From the NCBI GenBank assembly GCA_035354275.1, contig DAOQAU010000022.1, forward strand, positions 1-24,606: DNA of 24,606 nucleotides, read 5' to 3'. This document shows, piece after piece, positions 7,242 through 14,387 of the stretch. The position numbers were made by a program, and so were the translations under genes. How positions within the stretch are numbered: the stretch's first letter is position 1; each line of letters begins with the position of its first letter. The DNA comes from DAOQAU01 sp035354275 (GTDB lineage Bacteria; Cyanobacteriota; Vampirovibrionia; Gastranaerophilales; Gastranaerophilaceae). The notes below the pieces were generated by a model. It saw nothing but the letters and a program-made list of their open reading frames with translations. It searched no databases and was not told the origin of the DNA.

Positions 7242-8462
7242 ATGACTGAATTGTCGGGATTACAAATTTTTAAATATTTGCCTGCTGCAAAAAAATTGTC
7301 CGAGGGAAACTGCAAAAAATGCGGTCTTCCAACCTGCATGGCTTTTGCGCTTAAACTTGCAAAAGGTCAGGCGCAAATTAGTCTGTGTCCTTATGTCAGC
7401 AAAGACCTTAAAGAGATGTTTGAACTGGGGATGAAAAAGCCCCAAAAAGAAATACTTTTAGGGCACAAAAACAAGGTTTTAGTCGGCGGAGAAAATGTTT
7501 TGTATCGCCATGACAAAACATTTGTGAATAAAACCGCTGTTGCTGTTGTTATTGACACAAAAGAAAAAGACTGGCAGAATAAGCTCCAAAGGGTTTTAGA
7601 TTTTGAAATTACAAGAGTAAACGAGACATTTAAGGTTGATTTGATTTATTTGAAGGGCAAATACCCCCCTCCTCAATCCTCCCCCTCAAGGGGGGGGGAA
7701 GATATGTCTTTCTCAAAACTAACAGACAAGCTTGATGACTTGGGTTTTGCATGGATTGTCGAAGAAGACTTGAAGGATTTAATAAAGGTTGAAGATAAAG
7801 GAGTTTTTGAAACGGTTGAAAAACTTACCAAAATCCGCAAAAAAGCCGTTTTGGAAAAAGATGACAAGTATTCAACTCCTGTTTACGTTTATTTTCCCTC
7901 GCCCCTTGGGGGAGAGGGTGGGCAAAGCCCGGGTGAGGGGTTGCTTGAATTGATGTCAAAAGCAAGTTTTTATCTTTGCAAATACGCCAATATGCTTATT
8001 TTTGAAGACTTTGACGAGGCACTGTTTTCTACTTTAATGACGCTCAGGCAAAATATTTTTACTGATCCTCAAAAACCGCTTCAGGTGGAGTCAAAAGTTT
8101 ATGAATTCAATAATCCCGACAAAAACGCTCTAATATTTTTAACAACAAACTTTGCGCTTACTTACTTTGCGATAGCAAACGAAATTGAAGCATTAAATAA
8201 ACCCGCTTACCTTGTTGTAACACCTTCTGAGGGGATGAGCGTTTTAACGGCATGGTCTGCCGAAAAATTCACCGCGCAAATGGTTGCAAAAACGGTTGCA
8301 AAGTATGAGCTTGCCAAAAAAGTTAAAAACAAAAAAATAATAATCCCCGGGCTTTTGGCTCATATGGCGCAGGAATTAAGGGAAGAGTTAAAAGGTTTTG
8401 AAATAATCGTAGGACCGAATGAGGCATACCTTTTGGCTGATTTTGTAAAAAGTATTAATTAA
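7242..8462 (+). CDS. acsC: Corrinoid iron-sulfur protein large subunit (CdhE/AcsC)
   Basis: AcsC is the large subunit of the corrinoid iron-sulfur protein. The N-terminal [4Fe-4S] domain shows Cys24-X2-Cys27-X4-Cys32-X16-Cys49, the cluster that reductively reactivates the cobamide. A TIM-barrel-like middle (about 60-290) is followed by the C-terminal cobamide-binding domain, with TTNFALTYFAIANEIEA, YLVVTPSEGMSVLTAWSAEK, KKIIIPGLLAHMAQEL and IIVGPNEAYLLADFV, all typical of the family. At 406 residues it is somewhat shorter than acetogen AcsC. Two low-complexity peptides, YPPPQSSPSRGGED (141-154) and FPSPLGGEGGQSPGEG (218-233), are not part of the family and come from GC-rich palindromic repeats in frame. 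ATG follows AAGGA. It probably works with AcsD just upstream. Its last 8 nt overlap the convergent comEC. Confidence 0.94.
   Translation: MTELSGLQIFKYLPAAKKLSEGNCKKCGLPTCMAFALKLAKGQAQISLCPYVSKDLKEMFELGMKKPQKEILLGHKNKVLVGGENVLYRHDKTFVNKTAVAVVIDTKEKDWQNKLQRVLDFEITRVNETFKVDLIYLKGKYPPPQSSPSRGGEDMSFSKLTDKLDDLGFAWIVEEDLKDLIKVEDKGVFETVEKLTKIRKKAVLEKDDKYSTPVYVYFPSPLGGEGGQSPGEGLLELMSKASFYLCKYANMLIFEDFDEALFSTLMTLRQNIFTDPQKPLQVESKVYEFNNPDKNALIFLTTNFALTYFAIANEIEALNKPAYLVVTPSEGMSVLTAWSAEKFTAQMVAKTVAKYELAKKVKNKKIIIPGLLAHMAQELREELKGFEIIVGPNEAYLLADFVKSIN
7664..7703. repeat. GC-rich palindromic repeat inserted in frame in acsC (first)
   Basis: A C-run/G-run element in an AT-rich gene: CCCCC-TCAA-GGGGG forms a stem at 7681-7694, preceded by CCCCCCT and CCTCAATCCT. 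It encodes the peptide PPPQSSPSRGGED. Similar sequences are widespread palindromic repeats of bacterial genomes. Confidence 0.7.
7896..7940. repeat. GC-rich palindromic repeat inserted in frame in acsC (second)
   Basis: The stem is CCCTC-G-CCCC-TT-GGGGGA-GAGGG (7896-7918), followed by GGGC-AAA-GCCC (7920-7930) and GGGTGAGGGG. It encodes PSPLGGEGGQSPGEG. It is a different family from the first insert, and the composition contrasts sharply with the gene around it. Confidence 0.7.
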
Positions 8463-10863
8463 AGCCTGATTTTTCTATATATTTACCGTTACGGCTGTCA
8501 TAACTTTTTATTTTGTAGCCGTTTTTAGAATTTTCTACTTTCAGGGAATTTTGTTTTTCGGTTATAAAAACTTTAACGTTTTGACTTTGCAGAACATCAA
8601 GGGTTACACCGCTGGGGTGACCGTAATGGTTAGGTCCTGTCGAAATCAAAGCGGCTTCGGGTTTAAGTTTTTCAATCATTTTTTTGTCCACAACGTTTCT
8701 GGCACCGTGGTGTCCTACCTTTAGGACTTCAATGTCTGGCATGTATGGGGCGATTTTGCCAAACGCTTCAACGCCGGCATCACCCATAAAAAGTTCGTCA
8801 AAATCGCCCCTTGAAACAAGGGTTATGACAGAATTTTCATTGTCGCTGTTTTTGATTCCCGAGATGAAAGTTTTTATCTTAAAATCGGGCTCAAAATAGA
8901 TTATTTCATTGTTTTTTACGGCAAAAGTTTTAACTTTTTTGTTTTTTGCAAGGTTATAAATCTTTTGCGCTAAGGGCGATTTGTCATCTAAAGAATTTAA
9001 ATAAACTGCATTTACCCCAAGGTTTTTGATTAAATCAACGGCACCGCCTGCATGATCAGAATCAAAGTGTGTCAAGATAAGTCCTTCAATATTTTTAATT
9101 CCCTTATCTTTAAGGTAGGCAAGGATGATAAAATCCGCCTGAGATTTTCCGCCTTTGAATCCCTGTTTTCCGCTATCTATAATAAAGTATTTATTTTTCG
9201 GTGTTTTAATCAAAAAAGCATCTGCGTTTTGAACGTCAAAAACTATTGTTTCAAAATCTTTATCGGGAAGCGGGATATAAAGTATAAATAAAACAGCCAA
9301 AGAAATAATGGTTGCGGTTATAATCCGTTTTTCTCTGCCGAATTTAAAAAGAAGGGTTATTAAAACAACAAGAAAATAATACAAAATCATCTGAAAATCA
9401 TTCGGCTGAGGCGTTATAACAAGTGAATGAGGCAGATTTGAAAAGTATTGAGAAATTGCAACAAGGGCGTTTAAAACAGGATTTAGGGCAGAGTCAAACA
9501 CAAAACAGGTTATATCCGCAACAGGCTTAAACATTGCAATAACAGAGCTTATGAACCCGCCGAAACTCACGATTGATACAAAAGGCATAATGGCGATATT
9601 TGCAAAAACCGAATAAAGGCTGAAAGAATTAAAATAATACATCTGCAAAGGCGCAATCCAGATTTGAGCCACAATAGGGATGAAAACAGCACCCGAAAGC
9701 CAGTTCGGAACACGTTTCAGTCTTTCAAAGACAACAGGTGCGGTGGTCAAAAGCCCGAAAGTTACCAAAAATGAAAGCTGAAAGCCCACATCATTTATAT
9801 AGGCTGGGTTGTAAATTAACATTAAAAGTGCCACAAAAGACAAAAGCGAAAGACTGTGAGCATCTCGGTCGATTAATTTACCAAGCAAAACAAAAATCAG
9901 CATAATCGCAGCTCGTATTACAGAAGGTCCTAGCCCCGTCATAAGCGCGTAGAAGATTATAACAAAAATTCCGCTTGAAACCGTTATGTTAAAAGGAACT
10001 TTTAGTTTGCGCAGGATGAAAAACCATATTCCGTAGATTATGGCAACGTTCATTCCCGATGCAGCAAGAATATGGAGTAAGCCCGAGTTTATAAATGCTT
10101 TTTTGATGTAATCGGGTGGTGCCACAGCATCGTCGCCGAAGACTATTCCGCCTAATATTTCTAAGTTAGGGCTTTTTAAATATTTGGCATGGGTAGTCAG
10201 GATTTGATTTCTGATGTTGTTAAGCCCTTGCAAAAAAGCCCATTTTGGGCTAAGTTTTGTGTCTAGTTTTTTAAAATCGGCATCTTGTGCGTAAAACAGG
10301 GTAAATACTCCGAAGTTTTTCAAATATTTGCCGTAGTCAAACTGCGAAGGGTTTGATGCCTTAAACGGCGGTCTTAATTTACCTTTAATGATGTAAGTGT
10401 CGCCGATATTCAATGTCATCCCGCATTTATTGCGGGATCTTTCAAAACAAGGAATCATATTTATATAAGTTTTTGCCTTGATTTCAACTTCTTTTTTGTC
10501 GTAAGAGATTTTTTTAACATTGAAAAAGAATTTTTCCCTGCCGTTGATTCCGGACGGAATGGAGGTGATTTGTCCTGTAATAACCGCATCTTTTGGCGCT
10601 ATCTGATAAAGCGTGTCATAGTTTTTTATTCTTAAATTTGCATTAAAAAAAGCAAAAAAGAACACAAAATACCAAAAAAGCGCAAGCTTTGGCGAAATAT
10701 AATTTTTCAGGATTGCAAAAATCGCAATAATTAAAAGCACAAAAGAAAATTCAATACTTTTTTGACTAAAGTATGCAAAAAGTCCTAAAATGTAGATTAC
10801 CGAAGTAAAAAACATCAGGAAATACTTTTTCTGCGCAGCTGAATTGATATAATCTCTAATCAT
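8455..10863 (-). CDS. comEC: ComEC/Rec2 DNA-uptake channel
   Basis: ComEC forms the inner-membrane channel that takes up single-stranded DNA in natural transformation. This 802-residue protein has the full three-part plan. There is an N-terminal membrane and OB-like region (DUF4131 type, about 20-200), then the polytopic Competence domain with GLLHILAASGMNVAIIYG (261-278). The C-terminal metallo-beta-lactamase-like domain carries LTHFDSDHAGGA (597-608), GHHGARN (717-723) and STGPNHYGHPS (741-751), so the putative nuclease metal site looks intact. Residues about 138-150 (PCFERSRNKCGMT) are encoded by a GTCAT-type palindromic element inserted in frame. The ATG has no Shine-Dalgarno and lies 6 nt after a -10 box. 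The 3' end overlaps acsC by 8 nt, tail to tail. No other com or pil gene is in the window. Confidence 0.95.
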   Translation of the reverse strand: MIRDYINSAAQKKYFLMFFTSVIYILGLFAYFSQKSIEFSFVLLIIAIFAILKNYISPKLALFWYFVFFFAFFNANLRIKNYDTLYQIAPKDAVITGQITSIPSGINGREKFFFNVKKISYDKKEVEIKAKTYINMIPCFERSRNKCGMTLNIGDTYIIKGKLRPPFKASNPSQFDYGKYLKNFGVFTLFYAQDADFKKLDTKLSPKWAFLQGLNNIRNQILTTHAKYLKSPNLEILGGIVFGDDAVAPPDYIKKAFINSGLLHILAASGMNVAIIYGIWFFILRKLKVPFNITVSSGIFVIIFYALMTGLGPSVIRAAIMLIFVLLGKLIDRDAHSLSLLSFVALLMLIYNPAYINDVGFQLSFLVTFGLLTTAPVVFERLKRVPNWLSGAVFIPIVAQIWIAPLQMYYFNSFSLYSVFANIAIMPFVSIVSFGGFISSVIAMFKPVADITCFVFDSALNPVLNALVAISQYFSNLPHSLVITPQPNDFQMILYYFLVVLITLLFKFGREKRIITATIISLAVLFILYIPLPDKDFETIVFDVQNADAFLIKTPKNKYFIIDSGKQGFKGGKSQADFIILAYLKDKGIKNIEGLILTHFDSDHAGGAVDLIKNLGVNAVYLNSLDDKSPLAQKIYNLAKNKKVKTFAVKNNEIIYFEPDFKIKTFISGIKNSDNENSVITLVSRGDFDELFMGDAGVEAFGKIAPYMPDIEVLKVGHHGARNVVDKKMIEKLKPEAALISTGPNHYGHPSGVTLDVLQSQNVKVFITEKQNSLKVENSKNGYKIKSYDSRNGKYIEKSGFN
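10415..10440. repeat. GTCAT-N17-ATCT palindromic element inside comEC
   Basis: GTCAT, the palindrome CCCGCATTTATTGCGGG, then ATCT: 26 bp in all. It lies within the comEC frame and encodes part of FERSRNKCGMT on the minus strand. Borders and length equal those of the copies at 10939, 10986 and 12445. Confidence 0.8.
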
Positions 10864-10869
10864 TTATCT

Positions 10870-10898
10870 AATATATCAATAAAATTTTTTATAGTAAA
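10870..10898 (-). promoter_or_regulatory. comEC promoter, leaderless spacing
   Basis: On the minus strand TTTACT (10893-10898), a 17-nt spacer and TATATT (10870-10875) make a fair promoter. Only 6 nt separate the -10 box from the ATG at 10863, so the transcript would start at the start codon. No Shine-Dalgarno is present. Confidence 0.5.
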
Positions 10899-10938
10899 AT
10901 AGGGTAATAAATATAAATTAAAAAATATTAATATAAAT

Positions 10939-11011
10939 GTCATGCTGAACTTGGTTCAGCATCTTACCAGCTTAGTCTGTTGGATAGATCCCGAAACGAG
11001 TTCGGGATGAC
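10939..11011. repeat. Composite of two inverted GTCAT-type palindromic elements before cysS
   Basis: The first 26-bp unit (10939-10964) is GTCAT, GCTGAACTTGGTTCAGC, ATCT. The second (10986-11011) is the same frame reversed: AGAT, CCCGAAACGAGTTCGGG, ATGAC. A 21-nt linker separates them, and the whole has inverted ends TGTCAT/ATGACA. It lies between the divergent comEC and cysS genes and ends 17 nt before the cysS start. Each unit can fold as a strong hairpin in RNA. Confidence 0.8.
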
Positions 11012-11028
11012 AGAAGGCGAGAGGACAG

Positions 11029-12420
11029 ATGAAGTTATATAACACATACTCCCAAAAAACAGAAGAATTTATCTCTATTGAGGCAAACAAAGTAAAAATG
11101 TATGTTTGCGGACCGACCGTTTATGATTTGGCGCATCTGGGACACGCTCGCTGTTATATAACATGGGATGTTCTGTACAGATATTTAAAGTTTAAAGGTT
11201 ATGAGGTTACATACTGCAGAAACGTAACCGACGTTGACGACAAAATCTTAAACAAAGCCCAAAAAGAGGGCAAAACTCCAGATGAAATTTCACAACACTA
11301 TTACAAATTATTTTCTGAAAGCATGAAAAAATTAAATACCTTGCCCCCTGATATTGAGCCTTTTGCCACAAAAACTTTGGGCGAAATGATTGCCATGAAC
11401 AAACAATTAATAGAAAAAGGTTTTGCCTATGAATCAAACGGGGATGTGTATTTCAGGGTTAAAAAATTCGATAAATACGGTGCTCTTTCAAAACAGCCGC
11501 TTGACGCACTTGAAGCGGGTGCTAGGGTTGAAACCTCCGAGATAAAAGAAAATCCTATGGATTTTGCCCTGTGGAAAAAAGACGAAAAATTCGGCTACAA
11601 AAGCCCTTGGGGAACAGGCAGACCGGGCTGGCACATTGAGTGTTCGGCGATGAGCAGAAAATATTTGGGCGAAACGATAGATATCCACGCAGGCGGCGCG
11701 GATTTGATTTTTCCTCACCACGAAAATGAAATCGCCCAATCGGAGTGCGCTAACGGCTGTCAGTTTGTAAAATACTGGCTTCATAACGGGTTTGTGACCA
11801 TAAATAAAGAAAAAATGTCAAAATCTTTAGGGAATTTTTTAACTATCGACGGAATTTTGGAAAAATACGACGCAAACACCATAAGATTTTTTATCCTGAC
11901 CAATCATTACCGCATGCCGGTGGAATTCTCCGACGAAGCACTTGAATCGGCACAAGCCGGGGTAAAAAGACTTTATAATGCTATAAATCAGTCACGTAAA
12001 ACAGTAAAAATTGACGAAAATCTTAATATGGAAGCTTTTGATGAATACAAGCAATTTGTTGAGGCTATGGATGAAGATTTAAACACTTCAAAAGCACTTG
12101 CGGTTTTGTTCGATTTGGCAAATAAATTAAACAAAGTGCCAAACCCGCAGAATTTGGCACTTCTAATCAACTTATCCGAAGCTTTGGGCTTTAATTTTGA
12201 TAAAGTTGAGATTTCTCAAGATGAATTAAAAGAAAAAATAAATCTTATTTCAAGTAATTTGGGAAAAACTTTTGCTGATATGGAAGAAATTTTACAATAC
12301 AGAAAATCTGCCAGAGAAGAAAAAAACTGGGATTTGGCGGATAAAATAAGACTTGCTTTTGACGAGGCGGGCATAGTGTTAAAAGACAGCAAAGACGGCA
12401 CAACATGGGAACTGAAATAA
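11029..12420 (+). CDS. cysS: Cysteinyl-tRNA synthetase
   Basis: CysRS is the class I synthetase that charges tRNA-Cys. The 463-residue protein is of normal length. It shows CGPTVYDLAHLGHAR (27-41) with the HIGH-type signature HLGH, and the zinc ligands Cys27, Cys205 (WHIECSAMS), His230 and Glu234 (FPHHENEIAQSE). KMSKS (262-266) lies in EKMSKSLGNF, and the DALR-type helical C-terminal domain is present. The ATG is preceded by AGAGGA. Upstream is a composite palindromic repeat rather than a recognisable T-box or promoter. The end overlaps the long reading frame of the SpoIID-like gene by 16 nt if that gene starts at 12405. Confidence 0.97.
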   Translation: MKLYNTYSQKTEEFISIEANKVKMYVCGPTVYDLAHLGHARCYITWDVLYRYLKFKGYEVTYCRNVTDVDDKILNKAQKEGKTPDEISQHYYKLFSESMKKLNTLPPDIEPFATKTLGEMIAMNKQLIEKGFAYESNGDVYFRVKKFDKYGALSKQPLDALEAGARVETSEIKENPMDFALWKKDEKFGYKSPWGTGRPGWHIECSAMSRKYLGETIDIHAGGADLIFPHHENEIAQSECANGCQFVKYWLHNGFVTINKEKMSKSLGNFLTIDGILEKYDANTIRFFILTNHYRMPVEFSDEALESAQAGVKRLYNAINQSRKTVKIDENLNMEAFDEYKQFVEAMDEDLNTSKALAVLFDLANKLNKVPNPQNLALLINLSEALGFNFDKVEISQDELKEKINLISSNLGKTFADMEEILQYRKSAREEKNWDLADKIRLAFDEAGIVLKDSKDGTTWELK

Positions 12421-14387
12421 GGCATAAAACACCCAAAAACCAACGTCATGCTGAACTTGTTTCAGCATCTTATAAACGTTATGCTTTGGCATTTTTGTTG
12501 TTTATTATTTTCTCTTTCGGTCTAAAAGCCTTTGCGGGCGGAGTTTTTTCCATTAATACCGATTTAAAAGTGCCGTTTGTATCATCAGAAAAAAAGAACA
12601 CGGAAAAATCGGAAATTTTAGAAACACCGGGAGTCCCACAAAAAGCTGCAACCCCCACACCTCCCACGACTTCCACACCCCCTGCGCAGCCAGTTGAAAA
12701 AACTTCTCCGCCACCCGAAACCGCTGCAAAAACCGAACAAAACAAAATAATTTTGCCCCCGACTCCTGCCATACAGCAGTCTTTGAGCCTCAATGATAAT
12801 GCGCTTGTAAGAGTTGCATTGACAAACAACAATTTCAGCTCGTATGCTTGGGGCGAAGCCTCAATTCTTGCCACAAGCGATTTTTCGCTGATTGAAAAGG
12901 AATCGGGCAAGGAAATTGCAAAGTTTTTACCTGCAGATGTTGTTAAAATAAAGATGAATTCAGGGGTTTTAGAGGTAAAATTAAACGACAAACCCGTTGT
13001 AAAAACCGCTTCGGCTTTAATTTTTACCTGCCCGAAAGGTTTTTTGGGAATTGAGGGTTTAAAAAGAAATTCAAGGCAGGCGATTTATCGGGGAAACTTT
13101 GAAATAACCCCCAAAAGTCCGACACAATTTTATATTATAAACGTTGTCGATGTCGAAAGTTATCTCAAAGGCGTTGTGCCAAATGAGATGCCTGTGCGTT
13201 TCGGTCTGGAAGCACTCAAGGCGCAGGCGGTTGCCGCAAGAAATTATGTCCTGACTCCACGAACGCGCTCTTGCAAAGAATTTGACGTGGACGATTCTGT
13301 TGCCAGTCAGGTTTATTTCGGGGCAGGGACAGAGGATTTACTCTCCGAGCGAGCTGTTGACGAGACCAGAGGGCTTGTGGCACTATACGGCTGGGATTTA
13401 ATCGTGGCACAATATAGCTCCACAGCAGGCGGCTACACCGAAAGCTACGAGAATGTTTTTTCAGATCCCAAGACAAAAGAATTTCCTTCAAAGTCAAGAC
13501 CTTATTTGGTCGGAACTCCCGATATTATAGGTGTTTTGCCGCTTGACAGCGAAGAGGCTGCAAGAAAATTTTATATGACTGCGCCGGATTCTTACGATAT
13601 GAAATCGCCTTACTACCGCTGGCAAAAAGTTTGGGAAGGAACAGATGAGTTAAAAAATGTTTTGCAGCAAACCCTTGTGGTGCAGTCAAAAACAGGGTTT
13701 GTTAAGCCGGAATTTAAAAAAGGTGACATTTTAGGCGAAATTAAAGAACTTAAAGTCAACAAAAGAGGCGTTTCGGGCAAAGCAATGGAGCTTGAAATAG
13801 TAACTGACAAGCAAAATTACAAAATTTACAAAGAGCTTGTAATAAGAAGGCTTTTGACCAAAGAAGGCAAAGCACTTCCAAGCGCAAATGTGGTTTTTGA
13901 CCACATTTGGGATGAGAATGGAAAACTCACCAAAGTAACAGCCTACGGCGGGGGCTACGGACACGGGGTCGGGATGAGCCAATTCGGAGCAGGCTTTATG
14001 GCAACTTCGCTGAACAAAAGTTTTGACAAGATTTTAAAAAGATACTATCAGGGAATCACTATTGCCACAGTGCCTCTGATTCTTTCTGACAGCCAAAATC
14101 AACATGTCGGAATACAAAAATTTTATGCGCCTAAGCAAAGTGCTACGGTTGTTGTTGACAACAAGTACCAAATAAAACAATTTAGTGCTAAAATTAACTC
14201 AAGAGACGTAACTTTTGAGCTTGCAAACAGTTTTATTCCTATTCACCGGTACAGCAGAATTGATATTTCAAGCTACATAAGACGCGGAAAAAACGAAATT
14301 ATTTTCTACTTCCCGCAAAATTGTGAAAACAAAGCCATAAGAGTTTACGTCGAGCTGGTTGAAAAAAGTGAAGGTTACGAATTTTGA
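12405..14387 (+). CDS. SpoIID/LytB-domain secreted protein
   Basis: SpoIID/LytB proteins bind denuded glycan or act as lytic transglycosylases on peptidoglycan; outside spore formers they are found as amidase enhancers. The domain is clear: YLKGVVPNEMPVRFGLEALK (253-272, with candidate catalytic Glu261), AQAVAARNYVL, SQVYFGAG, QYSSTAGGYTESYENVF and GYGHGVGMSQFGAG (517-530). A signal peptide ends at about AFA|GG (residues 42-45), followed by a Pro/Thr-rich linker (73-120) before the domain. The start is doubtful. From ATG 12405 the first 24 residues include RHAELVSASYK, encoded by a palindromic repeat, and the signal peptide proper begins near KRYALAFLL. TTG 12486 is the only other in-frame candidate and would leave a short signal peptide without a basic start. 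MurJ follows with a 4-nt overlap. Confidence 0.88.
   Translation: MGTEIRHKTPKNQRHAELVSASYKRYALAFLLFIIFSFGLKAFAGGVFSINTDLKVPFVSSEKKNTEKSEILETPGVPQKAATPTPPTTSTPPAQPVEKTSPPPETAAKTEQNKIILPPTPAIQQSLSLNDNALVRVALTNNNFSSYAWGEASILATSDFSLIEKESGKEIAKFLPADVVKIKMNSGVLEVKLNDKPVVKTASALIFTCPKGFLGIEGLKRNSRQAIYRGNFEITPKSPTQFYIINVVDVESYLKGVVPNEMPVRFGLEALKAQAVAARNYVLTPRTRSCKEFDVDDSVASQVYFGAGTEDLLSERAVDETRGLVALYGWDLIVAQYSSTAGGYTESYENVFSDPKTKEFPSKSRPYLVGTPDIIGVLPLDSEEAARKFYMTAPDSYDMKSPYYRWQKVWEGTDELKNVLQQTLVVQSKTGFVKPEFKKGDILGEIKELKVNKRGVSGKAMELEIVTDKQNYKIYKELVIRRLLTKEGKALPSANVVFDHIWDENGKLTKVTAYGGGYGHGVGMSQFGAGFMATSLNKSFDKILKRYYQGITIATVPLILSDSQNQHVGIQKFYAPKQSATVVVDNKYQIKQFSAKINSRDVTFELANSFIPIHRYSRIDISSYIRRGKNEIIFYFPQNCENKAIRVYVELVEKSEGYEF
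12445..12470. repeat. GTCAT-N17-ATCT palindromic element in the 5' end of the spoIID-like gene
   Basis: GTCAT, GCTGAACTTGTTTCAGC, ATCT, 26 bp. It lies 24 nt after the cysS stop and, in the frame of the next gene, encodes RHAELVSAS upstream of the signal peptide. It differs from the 10939 unit at one core base. Confidence 0.8.

Noticed and set aside
12479..12991. 170-codon minus-strand frame opposite the SpoIID-like gene
   Set aside because: It is the antisense shadow of the Pro-rich linker and signal peptide region; the plus-strand frame has a clear domain.
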